Of a stretch of DNA of 64,000 nt, positions 18,103 through 27,900 are shown one piece after another. The DNA lies in assembly GCF_900497695.1 (NCBI RefSeq), contig NZ_UIDD01000012.1:250501-314500 (forward strand), given 5' to 3'. The stretch is from Pseudomonas wadenswilerensis (lineage in GTDB: Bacteria; Pseudomonadota; Gammaproteobacteria; Pseudomonadales; Pseudomonadaceae). The notes under the pieces are model-generated. The model was not told the origin of the DNA. It searched no databases and saw nothing but the letters and a program-made list of their open reading frames with translations. The position numbers and the translations under genes are program-made. Position 1 is the stretch's first letter. Every line of letters begins with the position of its first letter.

Positions 18103-18681
18103 TTACTTCTGCTTGATGCCTTCGATCGAGATGTCCAGATCCAGGGTCTGCGAAGAAGGACCCGGGCCCTTGATGCCGAAATCGTTCAGGTTCAGCTTGG
18201 TCGTGGCGTTGAAGCCAGCGCGCTCGCCGCCCCATGGATCCTTGCCTTCACCGTTGAAGGTGGCCTTGAAGATCACCGGCTTGGTCACGCCGTGCAGGGT
18301 CAGGTCGCCGGTCACGTCAGCGGTTTTCTCGCCGGTCGATTTGACGCTGGTGGAGACGAACTTGGCTTCTGGGAATTTGCTCACATCGAGGAAGTCTTTG
18401 CTGGCGATGTGCTTGTCACGCTCGGCGTGGTTCGACCACAGGCTGGCGGTTTTCAGGTCGACAGCGATCTTGCTGGCTTCAGGCTTGGTGGCATCCCAGC
18501 TGAAGGAACCATCGAAATCCTTGAAGGTACCGTGGATGAAGCTGTAACCCAGGTGGCTGATCTTCCAGTCAACGAAGGCGTGCTGGCCTTCCTTGTCGAT
18601 CTTGTAGTCTGCTGCCATGGCTTGGCCGGCCGAGAGCAGTGCGGTACCGAGCGCCAGAGCGGCAAAAGTCTTTTTCAACAT
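18103..18681 (-). CDS. YceI-family periplasmic lipocalin-like protein
   Basis: The 192-residue protein has a signal peptide (about residues 1-23, ending AMAADYK). The mature part is a YceI beta barrel: HAFVDWKISHLGYSFIHGTF is its typical opening, and DLTLHGVTKPVIFKATF matches the conserved family strand. YceI relatives bind polyisoprenoid or ubiquinone-like lipids in the barrel. It is 33 nt downstream of cytochrome b561 in the same orientation, an arrangement also seen in E. coli (yceJ-yceI), which suggests a quinone or isoprenoid role together. Confidence 0.9.
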   Translation of the reverse strand: MLKKTFAALALGTALLSAGQAMAADYKIDKEGQHAFVDWKISHLGYSFIHGTFKDFDGSFSWDATKPEASKIAVDLKTASLWSNHAERDKHIASKDFLDVSKFPEAKFVSTSVKSTGEKTADVTGDLTLHGVTKPVIFKATFNGEGKDPWGGERAGFNATTKLNLNDFGIKGPGPSSQTLDLDISIEGIKQK

Positions 18682-18714
18682 GCGTCTATATCCCTTTGGA
18701 GTTGAGGTTGAACA

Positions 18715-19266
18715 TCAAGCTTTGCGGCCCAGCATGCGGATCAGGGTCGCGTCACGGTCGATAAAGTGGTGTTTCAGGGCTGCCAGGCCGTGCAGTCCGG
18801 CAAAGATCACCAGCCCCCAGGCCAGGTAGAAATGGATCTCGCCGGCGACGTCGGCCTGGTCGGGCAGGTTGCTGACCAGCGCTGGCACTTCGAAAAGACC
18901 GAACACCGGGATGCCGACGCCATCGGCGGTAGAAATCAGGTAGCCGGCAATCATCACCGCGAACAGCCCCAGGTACAGTAGGCCGTGGCCGGCCTTGGAG
19001 GCCAGGCGGGTAAGCGAGCTGTGGCTGACCGGTGCCGGTGGCGGCGGGCTGATAAAGCGCCAGAGCACACGCAGCAGCATTACACCCAGCAGTACCAGAC
19101 CGATGCTTTTGTGCAGGTCGGGAGCGTCTTTGCGCCATGGGCTGTAGTAGTCCAGGCCCATCATCCACAGGCCCAGGCCGAACAGGCCGAATACAGCCAG
19201 AGCAACACCCCAGTGCAGGACGATGCTGACAAAGCCATAACGAGAAGGTGAATTGCGCAGTTGCAT
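18715..19266 (-). CDS. cytochrome b561
   Basis: The 183-residue integral membrane protein has four helices. Conserved histidines for two b-type haems are visible: IVLHWGVAL in helix 1, DLHKSIGLVLLG in helix 2, AGHGLLYLGLF in helix 3, and EIHFYLAWGLV with GLHGLAALKHHF in helix 4. The family passes electrons from quinol to periplasmic acceptors such as superoxide; the substrate here is unknown. It is the first gene of a likely b561-yceI operon, with an AT-rich region containing inverted repeats upstream. Confidence 0.88.
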   Translation of the reverse strand: MQLRNSPSRYGFVSIVLHWGVALAVFGLFGLGLWMMGLDYYSPWRKDAPDLHKSIGLVLLGVMLLRVLWRFISPPPPAPVSHSSLTRLASKAGHGLLYLGLFAVMIAGYLISTADGVGIPVFGLFEVPALVSNLPDQADVAGEIHFYLAWGLVIFAGLHGLAALKHHFIDRDATLIRMLGRKA

Positions 19267-19315
19267 TGCCGTGTTTCCCTGTAAGAACTGTGCTCAAGAC
19301 TAACGAGTTATCTAT

Positions 19316-19351
19316 CGATTTAAAGCGGAAAATTTCGCTTTGAAATATCGA
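19316..19351. promoter_or_regulatory. AT-rich inverted repeats upstream of cytochrome b561
   Basis: AAAGCG (19322-19327) and CGCTTT (19336-19341) are inverted around GAAAATTT, within a wider imperfect dyad (ATCGATT ... AATATCGA). It is about 60 bp upstream of the b561 start, in a stretch much richer in A+T than its surroundings, so it probably holds the promoter or operator. Confidence 0.3.
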
Positions 19352-19446
19352 GAAATACGATCTTTAGTATGAAGCGGAGCCATTAAGGAAACATTAACCA
19401 CGTGGGAAGGGAAGCCCCGTTGGGTCTGGGGGCCGCCGCGCGGCCC

Positions 19447-19520
19447 GTCGCCGGCAAGGCCGGCTCCCACGGGTTCGGTGTGTGCTTAACCCTGTGGGAG
19501 CCGGCCTTGCCGGCGATGAA
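19447..19520. repeat. inverted REP pair
   Basis: TCGCCGGCAAGGCCGGCTCC and its near-exact mirror GGAGCCGGCCTTGCCGGCGA are separated by about 33 nt. The pair lies at the 3' end of the amine oxidase gene. Confidence 0.85.
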
Positions 19521-19529
19521 GTCAGCGCA

Positions 19530-21380
19530 TTACTGCGCCTTGGCCTGGGTATTGGCCAGCGGCTTTTTCACCGGCTCCGCCTTGGCGGCGGCTTTCTTCG
19601 CGGGCGCAGCCTTGGCTGCAGTCTTCTTCGGCTGCTGGGCCTTGGCCACCGGCTTTTTCGCCGGTGCCTGCTTGGCCGCAGGTTTGGCCGGGGCCGCTTT
19701 CACCGGCGCCTTGGCCGGCTCTTCCTTGGCTACCGGTGCCACCGCAGGTGCTGGTGCATCTACCGGGGCTGAGGTCGGTGCCACGTCGGCAGGCTTGGCC
19801 GCAGGGGCCGGTTTGTCATCGCCACCGAACATGCGCTTGAAGAAGCCAGGCTTGCCCTCTTCCTTCTTCACCGGCTCCTCGGCCTTGGCCGTCTTGTCGG
19901 AAGAACCGCTGAACAGGTTGCTGAAGAAGTTGCCCTTGCTCGCCGCCGCAGCAGCGGTGCCTGCAGCGGCCGTAGCGGCAACAGCCTTGGCCGGTTCGAA
20001 CGACTTGCCGGCCGCCAGATCCTGGACCTGGCTGGCAGCACGCTGGCCACTGCGCAGGGCGCCTTCGAGGGTCCCCGGGTGCATCGCATCGGTGTGTTCG
20101 CCAGCAAAGGCAATACGCTGCACAGGACGCTCCCACAGGCGCCAGTACTTGCTGATCTGGCCCGGGCCATAGGCGAGATACGCGCCGCCGGTACCGACGT
20201 CGGTGCTGTAACGGCGCACTTCGTAGCCGGTGAAGGCGCCACGGGCCTGCGGGTAGAAGGCGTGCAGGCGGATCAGCACCTGGTCGACCATCTGTTTGTC
20301 GCCAAAGGCTTGCAGCAGACGCGCGTTGTCGCCGGACAGGTTGATCACCACGTTGGCGCCACCCTTGAGCGCAGGCTCGATCCAGAGCATGCCCAGGCCA
20401 GTGTTGCTGTAGATCTCGCCGGACATCCGCGCGCGGCTTTCCCATACCGGCGTCTTGAACTTGAGCATCAGCTGGTCGCGCCAGCCGTAGTTGGTGCCCT
20501 TGAGAGCGGCCAGGTGCTTGGTGTCCAGGCCCGGGGTCATCTGGATCTTCGACAGGGCGCGCAGCGGCACGGCCAGCACCACGTAATCGGCCTGGTAACC
20601 AACGCTACCGACCTTGACGGTGACGCCGTCCTTGTCCTGGATGATGGCGCTGACCGGCGATTGGGTCTTGATGGTCTTGAGTTGCTTGACGAAGGCCTGG
20701 GCCAGTACCGGGCTGCCGCCTGGCAGGCGCGCGGCGCGCAGGTCACGGTCGCTGACACCACGGTAGACGCGGGTCTGCTGGGCGAAATAGAGCAGCGACA
20801 GGCGCGACGGCTCGTCGTAGCGGGTACGGATCTGCTGATTGACCAACTGGCGTGCGGTGGCCGGCAACTGCAGCTTGTCGAGCCAGCCGGAGACGTTGAG
20901 CTGGTCGAGGGCAAACAGGGTGCTGTTGGCCGCCGGGTTCAGCGGATCGTCGATCGAACGCGCCAGGTCGTCGAGGGTCTTCTCATAACGCTTGAGCGCC
21001 TCGGCGGTGGCCGGTTGCTTGGTGGTGAGGTCGGCAGCGCTGAAATACTCGCCGTCGATCAGGTAACCCGGGGTCCGCACGAACTCCGGTGCCGGCAAGG
21101 TGCTGAGTTTGAAGGTGTCCAGGTACTGGTTGAGCACCGGCTGGGCCTTGCTGTTGCCGATCCATTCGCTGGTCGCCAGGCCCGAGCGCCCGCCCATGCC
21201 GGTCTTGGCTTCCAGCAGGGTCACCTGCCAGCCCTTGTTCTGCAACTCATAGGCGGCTGTCAGGCCGGCCAGACCGCCACCGACGACGATTGCCGTCGGG
21301 GCCTTGTCCTTGGCCAGCGCAGCGCCGCTGAACAGTCCTATCATTACCAGCGCACAGGCGCGCAGCCAACCAGCAGACAT
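19530..21380 (-). CDS. FAD-dependent amine oxidase with a basic Ala/Lys/Pro-rich tail
   Basis: The 616-residue protein begins with a signal-like segment (about residues 1-23, ALVMIGLFSGAALA), then the FAD dinucleotide motif IVVGGGLAGLTAAYEL and GMGGRSG, and ends its catalytic part near residue 465 with FAGEHTDAMHPGTLEGAL, the second FAD contact of monoamine-oxidase-type enzymes. The remaining 150 residues are low complexity: two short aromatic clusters (NFFSNLFSG and GFFKRMFGG) and then alternating Ala, Lys and Pro blocks like histone H1, AlgP or PhaF tails. I chose the ATG read from 21380, with GGAG 8 nt upstream. It is divergent from bioA. Substrate unknown; the tail may bind nucleic acid or an acidic polymer. 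Confidence 0.83.
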   Translation of the reverse strand: MSAGWLRACALVMIGLFSGAALAKDKAPTAIVVGGGLAGLTAAYELQNKGWQVTLLEAKTGMGGRSGLATSEWIGNSKAQPVLNQYLDTFKLSTLPAPEFVRTPGYLIDGEYFSAADLTTKQPATAEALKRYEKTLDDLARSIDDPLNPAANSTLFALDQLNVSGWLDKLQLPATARQLVNQQIRTRYDEPSRLSLLYFAQQTRVYRGVSDRDLRAARLPGGSPVLAQAFVKQLKTIKTQSPVSAIIQDKDGVTVKVGSVGYQADYVVLAVPLRALSKIQMTPGLDTKHLAALKGTNYGWRDQLMLKFKTPVWESRARMSGEIYSNTGLGMLWIEPALKGGANVVINLSGDNARLLQAFGDKQMVDQVLIRLHAFYPQARGAFTGYEVRRYSTDVGTGGAYLAYGPGQISKYWRLWERPVQRIAFAGEHTDAMHPGTLEGALRSGQRAASQVQDLAAGKSFEPAKAVAATAAAGTAAAAASKGNFFSNLFSGSSDKTAKAEEPVKKEEGKPGFFKRMFGGDDKPAPAAKPADVAPTSAPVDAPAPAVAPVAKEEPAKAPVKAAPAKPAAKQAPAKKPVAKAQQPKKTAAKAAPAKKAAAKAEPVKKPLANTQAKAQ

Positions 21381-21412
21381 TTGGCGAACTCCGGATAAAA
21401 GCAGAAGTGTTT

Positions 21413-21426
21413 GGGGGGATCCCCCC
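21413..21426. promoter_or_regulatory. perfect 14-bp palindrome between divergent amine oxidase and bioA genes
   Basis: Six G, then AT, then six C, a self-complementary block about 35 bp upstream of the amine oxidase start. It stands out from its neighbourhood; no regulator is known to me for it. Confidence 0.3.
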
Positions 21427-21571
21427 AGAAAGAATAGCCGAAGGATACGCCACGCCAAGCGCCCCCGCCAGCAACGCCCGCACCCAGATTGCAGCGCATG
21501 GGTTGTTCTCGACCGACGCATTGCATAGGCTTGCGCGGCATGTCCGAGCCGCCGTCGCCAGGAGAATCGAA

Positions 21572-22978
21572 ATGGGCCTCAACCAACAGTGGATGCAACG
21601 TGACCTCAAGGTCCTGTGGCACCCCTGCACCCAGATGAAAGACCACGAAAAACTGCCGCTGATTCCGATCAAGCGTGGCGAAGGCGTGTGGCTGGAAGAC
21701 TTCGAAGGCAAGCGCTATCTCGATGCCGTCAGCTCCTGGTGGGTCAACGTCTTCGGCCATGCCAACCCACGCATCAACCAGCGTATCAAGGACCAGGTCG
21801 ACCAGCTCGAGCACGTGATCCTCGCCGGTTTCAGTCATCAGCCGGTGATCGAGCTGTCCGAGCGCCTGGTGCAGATCACCCCTGAAGGCCTGGATCGGGT
21901 GTTCTACGCCGATAACGGTTCGTCCTGCATCGAAGTGGCGCTGAAAATGAGCTTCCACTACTGGCTGAACAAGGGTCAGCCGGAGAAAAAGCGCTTCGTC
22001 ACCCTGAGCAACAGCTACCACGGCGAAACCATCGCGGCGATGTCGGTCGGCGATGTGCCACTGTTCACCGAGACCTACAAGGCACTGCTGCTCGACACCA
22101 TCAAGGTGCCGAGCCCGGACTGCTACCTGCGCCCCGAAGGCATGGGCTGGGAGGAACACTCACGCAACCTGTTCGCGGCCATGGAACAGACCCTGGCCGA
22201 ACACCACGCCACGGTCGCGGCGGTCATCGTCGAGCCGTTGATCCAGGGCGCTGGCGGCATGCGCATGTACCACCCGGTGTACCTCAAGCTGCTGCGCGAG
22301 GCCTGTGACCGCTATGGCGTGCACCTGATCCACGACGAAATCGCCGTGGGCTTTGGCCGCACCGGGACGATGTTCGCCTGCGAACAGGCCGGCATACGCC
22401 CGGACTTCCTGTGCCTGTCCAAGGCCCTGACCGGCGGCTACCTGCCGCTGGCCGCCTGCCTGACCACCAACGAGGTGTACAGCGCCTTCTACGACGATTA
22501 CCCGACCCTGCGCGCCTTCCTCCACTCGCACAGCTACACCGGCAACCCGCTGGCCTGCGCTGCGGCACTGGCGACCCTGGATATCTTCGCGCAGGACAAT
22601 GTCATCGAGGCCAACAAGGCCCTCTCGCAGCGCATGGCATCCGCCACCGCGCACCTGGTCGACCACCCGCATGTCGCCGAAGTGCGCCAGACCGGCATGG
22701 CCCTGGCCATCGAGATGGTTCAGGACAAGGCCAGCAAAACCGCCTACCCGTGGCAGGAACGCCGTGGCCTGAAGGTCTTCGAGCACGCCCTGGGCCGTGG
22801 CGCCCTGCTGCGCCCGCTGGGCAGCGTGGTGTACTTCCTGCCGCCGTACGTGATCACCCCGGAGCAGATCGACTTCCTCGCAGAGGTGGCCACCGAGGGC
22901 ATCGACATTGCCACCAGCAGCAGCGTCAGTGTGGCGGTGCCGGCTGATTTCCATCCCGACTTCCGCGATCCGGGCTAG
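21572..22978 (+). CDS. bioA: adenosylmethionine-8-amino-7-oxononanoate aminotransferase
   Basis: BioA moves an amino group from SAM to KAPA, giving DAPA in biotin synthesis. The 468-residue class III aminotransferase has the BioA-specific opening LWHPCTQMKDHE, the SSWWVNVFGHANP loop, and the PLP lysine K284 in SKALTGGYLP. I chose the ATG at 21572 because it has AGGAG 7 nt upstream and matches the family N-terminus; the frame continues upstream into non-homologous sequence. It is not beside other bio genes, as is usual in Pseudomonas. A REP pair separates it from rsmE. Confidence 0.96.
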   Translation: MGLNQQWMQRDLKVLWHPCTQMKDHEKLPLIPIKRGEGVWLEDFEGKRYLDAVSSWWVNVFGHANPRINQRIKDQVDQLEHVILAGFSHQPVIELSERLVQITPEGLDRVFYADNGSSCIEVALKMSFHYWLNKGQPEKKRFVTLSNSYHGETIAAMSVGDVPLFTETYKALLLDTIKVPSPDCYLRPEGMGWEEHSRNLFAAMEQTLAEHHATVAAVIVEPLIQGAGGMRMYHPVYLKLLREACDRYGVHLIHDEIAVGFGRTGTMFACEQAGIRPDFLCLSKALTGGYLPLAACLTTNEVYSAFYDDYPTLRAFLHSHSYTGNPLACAAALATLDIFAQDNVIEANKALSQRMASATAHLVDHPHVAEVRQTGMALAIEMVQDKASKTAYPWQERRGLKVFEHALGRGALLRPLGSVVYFLPPYVITPEQIDFLAEVATEGIDIATSSSVSVAVPADFHPDFRDPG

Positions 22979-22986
22979 AAAAAAGC

Positions 22987-23049
22987 ATCGCTGGCAAGCC
23001 AGCTCCCACAGAGTTCACCGATCCTGTGGGAGCTGGCTTGCCAGCGATG
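22987..23049. repeat. inverted REP pair between bioA and rsmE
   Basis: ATCGCTGGCAAGCCAGCTCC is mirrored by GGAGCTGGCTTGCCAGCGAT with about 23 nt between. The arms are perfect complements. Confidence 0.88.
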
Positions 23050-23086
23050 GCGCCCGAACTGCCCACCTATTTTCTAGAGTTAGTAC

Positions 23087-23806
23087 ATGAGACTGTCCCG
23101 CTTCTTCATCGACGCCCCCCTGAGCCTCGGCGCCCACGACCTGCCCGAAGCCCAGGCCCACTACATCGGCCGCGTGCTGCGCATGGCCGTCGGCGACGCC
23201 GTGCAACTGTTCGATGGCAGTGGCCAGGAGTTTCGCGGCCACCTGCTCGAGGTCGGCAAGAAATCCGTGCGTGTGCAGCTCGACGAAGCCTTCGCCGGGC
23301 AAGCCGACTCAAGCCTGCAGGTTCACCTCGGCCAGGGCCTGTCCCGTGGCGAGCGCATGGACTGGGCAATCCAGAAGGCCACCGAGCTGGGCGTCAGCGC
23401 CATCACCCCGATCGTCAGCGAGCGCTGCGAAGTGCGCCTGAAGGATGAACGCGCCGACAAGCGCCTGGCTCACTGGCGCCAGGTGGCAATCAGCGCCTGC
23501 GAGCAGTGCGGGCGCTCCAGCGTGCCCATCATCCACACGCCGCAACTGCTCGCCGACTGGCTCAAGGCCTGCGACCAGGACCTCAAGCTGGTCCTGCATC
23601 CGGTCGCAGAACCGATGGTCAGCCATCAGCAGCCGGCCACCCTGGCCTTTCTGATCGGCCCCGAGGGTGGCCTCAGCGAAGCGGAAGTCGAACAGGCCAA
23701 GGCTGCCGGCTTCCATGCCGCGCGCCTGGGCCCGCGGGTACTGCGCACCGAAACCGCGCCGGTGGTGGCCCTGGCCGTCGCCCAGCAGCTGTGGGGCGAC
23801 TTCTAG
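23087..23806 (+). CDS. rsmE: 16S rRNA (uracil1498-N3)-methyltransferase RsmE
   Basis: RsmE methylates U1498 of 16S rRNA in the 30S subunit using SAM. The 239-residue SPOUT-class protein starts with the PUA-like domain (MRLSRFFIDAPL...HYIGRVLRM). Its C-terminal trefoil knot is marked by LIGPEGGLSEAEVEQA and LGPRVLRTETAPVVAL. Its stop codon shares the tetranucleotide CTAG with the stop of trhA on the other strand. A second RsmE-like gene is at 56081; this copy has the fuller match to the canonical knot motif. Confidence 0.95.
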   Translation: MRLSRFFIDAPLSLGAHDLPEAQAHYIGRVLRMAVGDAVQLFDGSGQEFRGHLLEVGKKSVRVQLDEAFAGQADSSLQVHLGQGLSRGERMDWAIQKATELGVSAITPIVSERCEVRLKDERADKRLAHWRQVAISACEQCGRSSVPIIHTPQLLADWLKACDQDLKLVLHPVAEPMVSHQQPATLAFLIGPEGGLSEAEVEQAKAAGFHAARLGPRVLRTETAPVVALAVAQQLWGDF

Positions 23807-24420
23807 AGTACGTAGAAAAACACCGCGATGAAGTGCAGCAGGCTGCCGGCAATCACGAACAGGTGCCAGATGCCATGCCAATGGCGAAAGCGGCTGTCGT
23901 AGGCGAAGAAGATGATGCCGATGGTGTAGAACGCACCACCGGCCGCCAGCCAGGCAAAGCCTGCGGCGCCGAGGCTGGCCAGCAGCGGCTTGACCGCCAC
24001 CAGCACGATCCAGCCCATCAGCGCATAAATGATGATCGACAGGACCCGCGCTTCGGAGCGCGGCTTGATCTCTTGCAGCATGCCGATAACCGCCAGCCCC
24101 CAGACCACCCCGAACAGGCTCCAGCCCCAGGGGCCGCGCAGGCTGACCAGGCAGAACGGCGTATAGCTGCCGGCAATCAACAGGTAGATCGACAGGTGAT
24201 CGAGCTTGCGCATGATCACTTTGGCCTTGCCGCGTACGCTGTGATAAAGCGTCGAGATGCTGTAGAGCAACAGCAGGGTAAAGCCATAGATCGCCAGGCT
24301 GACAATCTTCCAGGGGTCGCCTTGCAGGCTTGCCACCACCAGCAACCAGATGGCGCCGATGCAGGCCAGCACGGCACCGACCAGATGGGTCCAGGCATTG
24401 AAACGTTCACCGTGATACAT
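23803..24420 (-). CDS. trhA: hemolysin III / TrhA-family membrane protein
   Basis: The 205-residue protein has seven predicted membrane helices and the family's conserved start YHGERFNAWTHLVGAVLA and SISTLYHSV segment; the latter and the C-terminal HWHGIWHLFVIAGSLLHF hold the conserved histidines of the PAQR-like metal-dependent superfamily. Despite the name, most bacterial members are not proven haemolysins; some affect membrane energetics or lipids. The ribosome site AGGAGG lies upstream of the ATG. It overlaps rsmE by four bases, stop against stop. Confidence 0.88.
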   Translation of the reverse strand: MYHGERFNAWTHLVGAVLACIGAIWLLVVASLQGDPWKIVSLAIYGFTLLLLYSISTLYHSVRGKAKVIMRKLDHLSIYLLIAGSYTPFCLVSLRGPWGWSLFGVVWGLAVIGMLQEIKPRSEARVLSIIIYALMGWIVLVAVKPLLASLGAAGFAWLAAGGAFYTIGIIFFAYDSRFRHWHGIWHLFVIAGSLLHFIAVFFYVL

Positions 24421-24475
24421 GCAGCAGGATCCTCCTGACCAGAAACAGGCCTTCCATCCTACACAGGCAAATGTT

Positions 24476-24943
24476 TCAAACCACCCCTGCGTCCACCAAC
24501 AATTGCTCCAGTGCGGGCAAGTCCGGCACCCGCGCCACCTGCTCGCCTACCTGCACCGCCGCCAGTTCCAGGCTTGCCAGCGGTACATCGACATAATTGA
24601 GCTGGCTGTCGAGCTTGCACGAACGCGGGATGCCCTGCACCAGCAAGGCAACAAAGCGCAACGGGCTGCTGCCCAGAGCATTGAGCACGACGATCCGCGC
24701 CCGTTCGCCAACCTGTAGCTGACCACCGCAGGCCGACTCGAAGCTGAGCAGCGGCAAGCGCTGGCCACGCCAGTCGATCCAGCCAAGCAACCACTCAGGC
24801 GGCTCCAGCGCCGGGCTGCCGGGCTGAAAGCCGATCAGCTCGGCTACGGCAACATTGGGCAGCACCAGACAGCGGTCGCTCAAGGACAACAGCAAGCCGG
24901 TCAGGCTGCTGCGCCGGTTATGCCGGGCGGGCTGCTCAAGCAT
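24476..24943 (-). CDS. chpC: CheW-like coupling protein of the Chp system
   Basis: The 155-residue CheW-domain protein contains WLLGWIDWRGQRLPLLSFE, the CheW beta-barrel segment that contacts receptor and kinase. Its ATG lies inside the end of chpA: the start codon is at 24943-24941 and the chpA stop at 24938-24936, so its translation is probably coupled. In P. aeruginosa chpC follows chpA and chpB; here it follows chpA directly. I infer a second adaptor for receptors feeding into ChpA. It is the last gene of the cluster; trhA follows on the same strand. Confidence 0.82.
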   Translation of the reverse strand: MLEQPARHNRRSSLTGLLLSLSDRCLVLPNVAVAELIGFQPGSPALEPPEWLLGWIDWRGQRLPLLSFESACGGQLQVGERARIVVLNALGSSPLRFVALLVQGIPRSCKLDSQLNYVDVPLASLELAAVQVGEQVARVPDLPALEQLLVDAGVV

Positions 24944-27900
24944 CGCGGCGACTCCATTGGGCAATGCTCTGCAGCAGTACCGATTCCTGATAGGGTTTGC
25001 CCAGGTAGTCGTTGACGCCAATGGCCATGGCCCGGTCGCGGTGTTTCTGGCCGGTACGCGAAGTGATCATGATGATCGGCAAGTCCTTGAGCTTGGGATC
25101 GTGGCGAATCTGCGTGGCGACTTCAAAGCCGTCCATGCGCGGCATCTCGATGTCCAGCAGGAGAATGTCCGGACGATGCTCCTGCAGCAGGGCCATGGCG
25201 TCGACCCCGTCCTTGGCGGTCAGCACGTTCATGCCGTGGCGTTCGAGCAGGCGCCCGGTAACCTTGCGCACGGTGACCGAATCGTCCACCACCATCACCA
25301 GCAGCGGCCTCGCCGGCACGCTGCCGAGGTTTTCCCGACGCTGACCATCGCTGCCACGGTGGTGCAGGACCAACTGCTGCTGCAAACCGCGTAACTGACC
25401 GAGCAAGTCGAGAATCAGCACCACCCGGCCATCACCCAGCAAAGTCGCCCCGGACAACCCCTGGACCCCAGCAAACTGCGGCCCAAGGCTCTTGACCACG
25501 ATCTCGCGGCTGGCCGCCAGGCCATCGACCTGCACGGCATATTGCTGATCATGGGAATGCACCAGCAACACCGGCAGCGGGAGGCTCTGGCCCAAAAGTT
25601 TTGGTTGCGTCGCGCCCTGCAGCAATTCGCCCAGGTAGCGCAGCTCATAGCGGTGTCCAGCGTACTGGTAGTGCGGCGGGTCGAGCTGGTAACACGCTTC
25701 CAGTTCGGCCGGTGGCACGCGGACAATACCTTCGATGGTGTTCAGCGGAATCGCGTACTGCTCGTCACCGTAGTGAACCATCAAGCCCCGGTTGATCGAC
25801 ACGGTGAACGGCAGGCGAATCAGGAAGCGCGCGCCCTTGCCCGGGTTCGACTCGATCATCATCGAACCGCCAAGCTGCTTGACCTCTTCATGGACCACGT
25901 CCATGCCCAGGCCGCGCCCGGAAATCTGGGTGATCTTCTCGGCAGTGGAAAACCCCGGCTGGAGGATGAACTGCATGATCTCGTGGTCGCTGAGCACGGC
26001 GGCAGGGTCGAGCAGGCCGCGCTTGATCGCCTTGCGCCGCACGGCCTCCAGCGGCACCCCGGCACCGTCGTCGGTCATCTCGATGACGATATCGGCGCCC
26101 TCATGCAGCAGGTTCAGCGAGATCAGCCCCTGCTCCGGCTTCCCGGCCGCCAGGCGCGCCTCACGCGACTCCAGGCCATGGTCGACGGCGTTGCGCAGCA
26201 TATGCTCAAGCGGCGCCATCATGCGTTCCAGCACACTGCGGTCCATCTCGCCCTCGGCATTGCCGATCACCAGTTCGACCTGCTTGCCAAGCTCGCTGGA
26301 CACCTGCCGCACCACCCGCTGCAAACGCGGCACCAGGCGCTCGAACGGCACCATGCGCGTGCGCATCAGGCCTTCCTGCAGTTCGCTGTTGACCCGCGCC
26401 TGCTGCTGCAACAGGCTCTGCGCGTCATGGGCGCGTACGCTCAAGGTTTCCTTGAGGTCGAGCAGGTCGGAGGCCGACTCGAACAGCGCCCGCGACAACT
26501 GCTGCAGTTGCGAATGGCGGTCCATCTCCAGCGGGTCGAAGTCTTCGTAGGCCTGGCCGTCGCCATCGGCCTGGCGGCTGAGGATGCGCCCCTGGGTTTC
26601 GGTATCCAGGCGGCGCAACTGGTCGCGCATGCGCTCCAGGGTAGTTTCCATCTCGTTAAGGGCCACTTGCGCATCGTTGACCTGCTGCTCGATGCGGCCA
26701 CGGATGATCGAGTTCTCCCCGGCCAGGTTGCCCAGATCATCGAGCAGTTCCGAGGCCACCTTGACCATATCGCCAGCGCCACGTTCAGGCGCGGTCACCG
26801 GCAGCTCCGGCGGTGCCGTGTCCGGGTGCGCCTGGCTGGCGGCGGTGTCGGCCAGTGCTGCGCTGCTGAAATTGCGGATGTAGTCGATCAGCGCCGTGGC
26901 CGCGTGCAGCGGCTGTTGCAGGCGCACGGCGTCGAGCATGTGGGCCAGGCGGTCATGGCAGTTCTGCAGCAGGCTGAACAGCGCCGGGCTGGGCTGCAAC
27001 TGGCCGGCGGCGAGCAGCTCGTAGAGAAATTCCAGTTCGTGGGCCAGGTCGCCGATCGGGGCGATCTCGACCATTCGCGCACCACCCTTGAGGGTGTGCA
27101 GGTCACGCAGCAGGTTTTCCACCTCGACGCCATTGCGCGGCTCGGCCTGCCAGCGCAGCAAGGCCGCACTGGAGCTTTCGACCAGGTCGAGGCTTTCTTC
27201 GAGGAAGATCTCCAGCAACTCTTTGTCGCCAGCGTCCTGCTGCGCTTCGACTGGCTTGTCCACTGGCGTTGGCGGCGGTGCGTCATGACGAAACTCGCAC
27301 AGCGCCGCCAGCAGCTCGACCTGGGCGGCGGGCACCTGGCCTTGCTGCAATTGTTCGAGCATCTGCGCCAATTGCTGATGGCTGCGCTTGAGCAGGGCAA
27401 ACAGCTCGGCACCGGCGCTGAAGCGTCGGTCCACCAGGCCCTCGTAAAGCAGTTCAAGCTCCTGCGCCAGCACTTCGAACGCACCCATGGCAGCCATCTG
27501 CGCGCCGCCCTTGAGGGTCTGCAGGTCACGGGCCAGCGACGACAGTGCCGAGGCGTTGTCGGTATCCAGCAGCCAGCGCGCCAGGGCCTGGTCGGCGCTG
27601 TCGAGAATGTCGCTGGCTTCATCGAGGAACAGCTCGACCATGGCTAAGTCCGGAGCCTGGGCCGCCAGTTCGGCGGTGGCGCTGGCAAGCTCGGTGATGG
27701 CTCCGCCCTGGCTGCTGACCAGGCCCATGGCCGACGGGTCGAGACCTTCGTCGAGCAGTTCACGCAGGGCCTGCAGACGTTCCGGGCGCGGGTCGACTTC
27801 CTGGCCGGCGGCGATCTGGTCGAGCATGTCGATCAGCGCTTCATGTGCGCTCTGGGCCTCGTTAAAGAATCGCGGGCTGACCGCCAGGCTGCTTTCTTCC

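Noticed and set aside
19447..19520. REP pairs as attachment sites or CRISPR repeats
   Set aside because: They are dispersed, palindromic and 3' of genes, without regular spacing or nearby cas or integrase genes.
21503..21531. TTGTTC-17-TAGGCT as the bioA promoter
   Set aside because: Only three of six bases match in each box, which is no better than chance.
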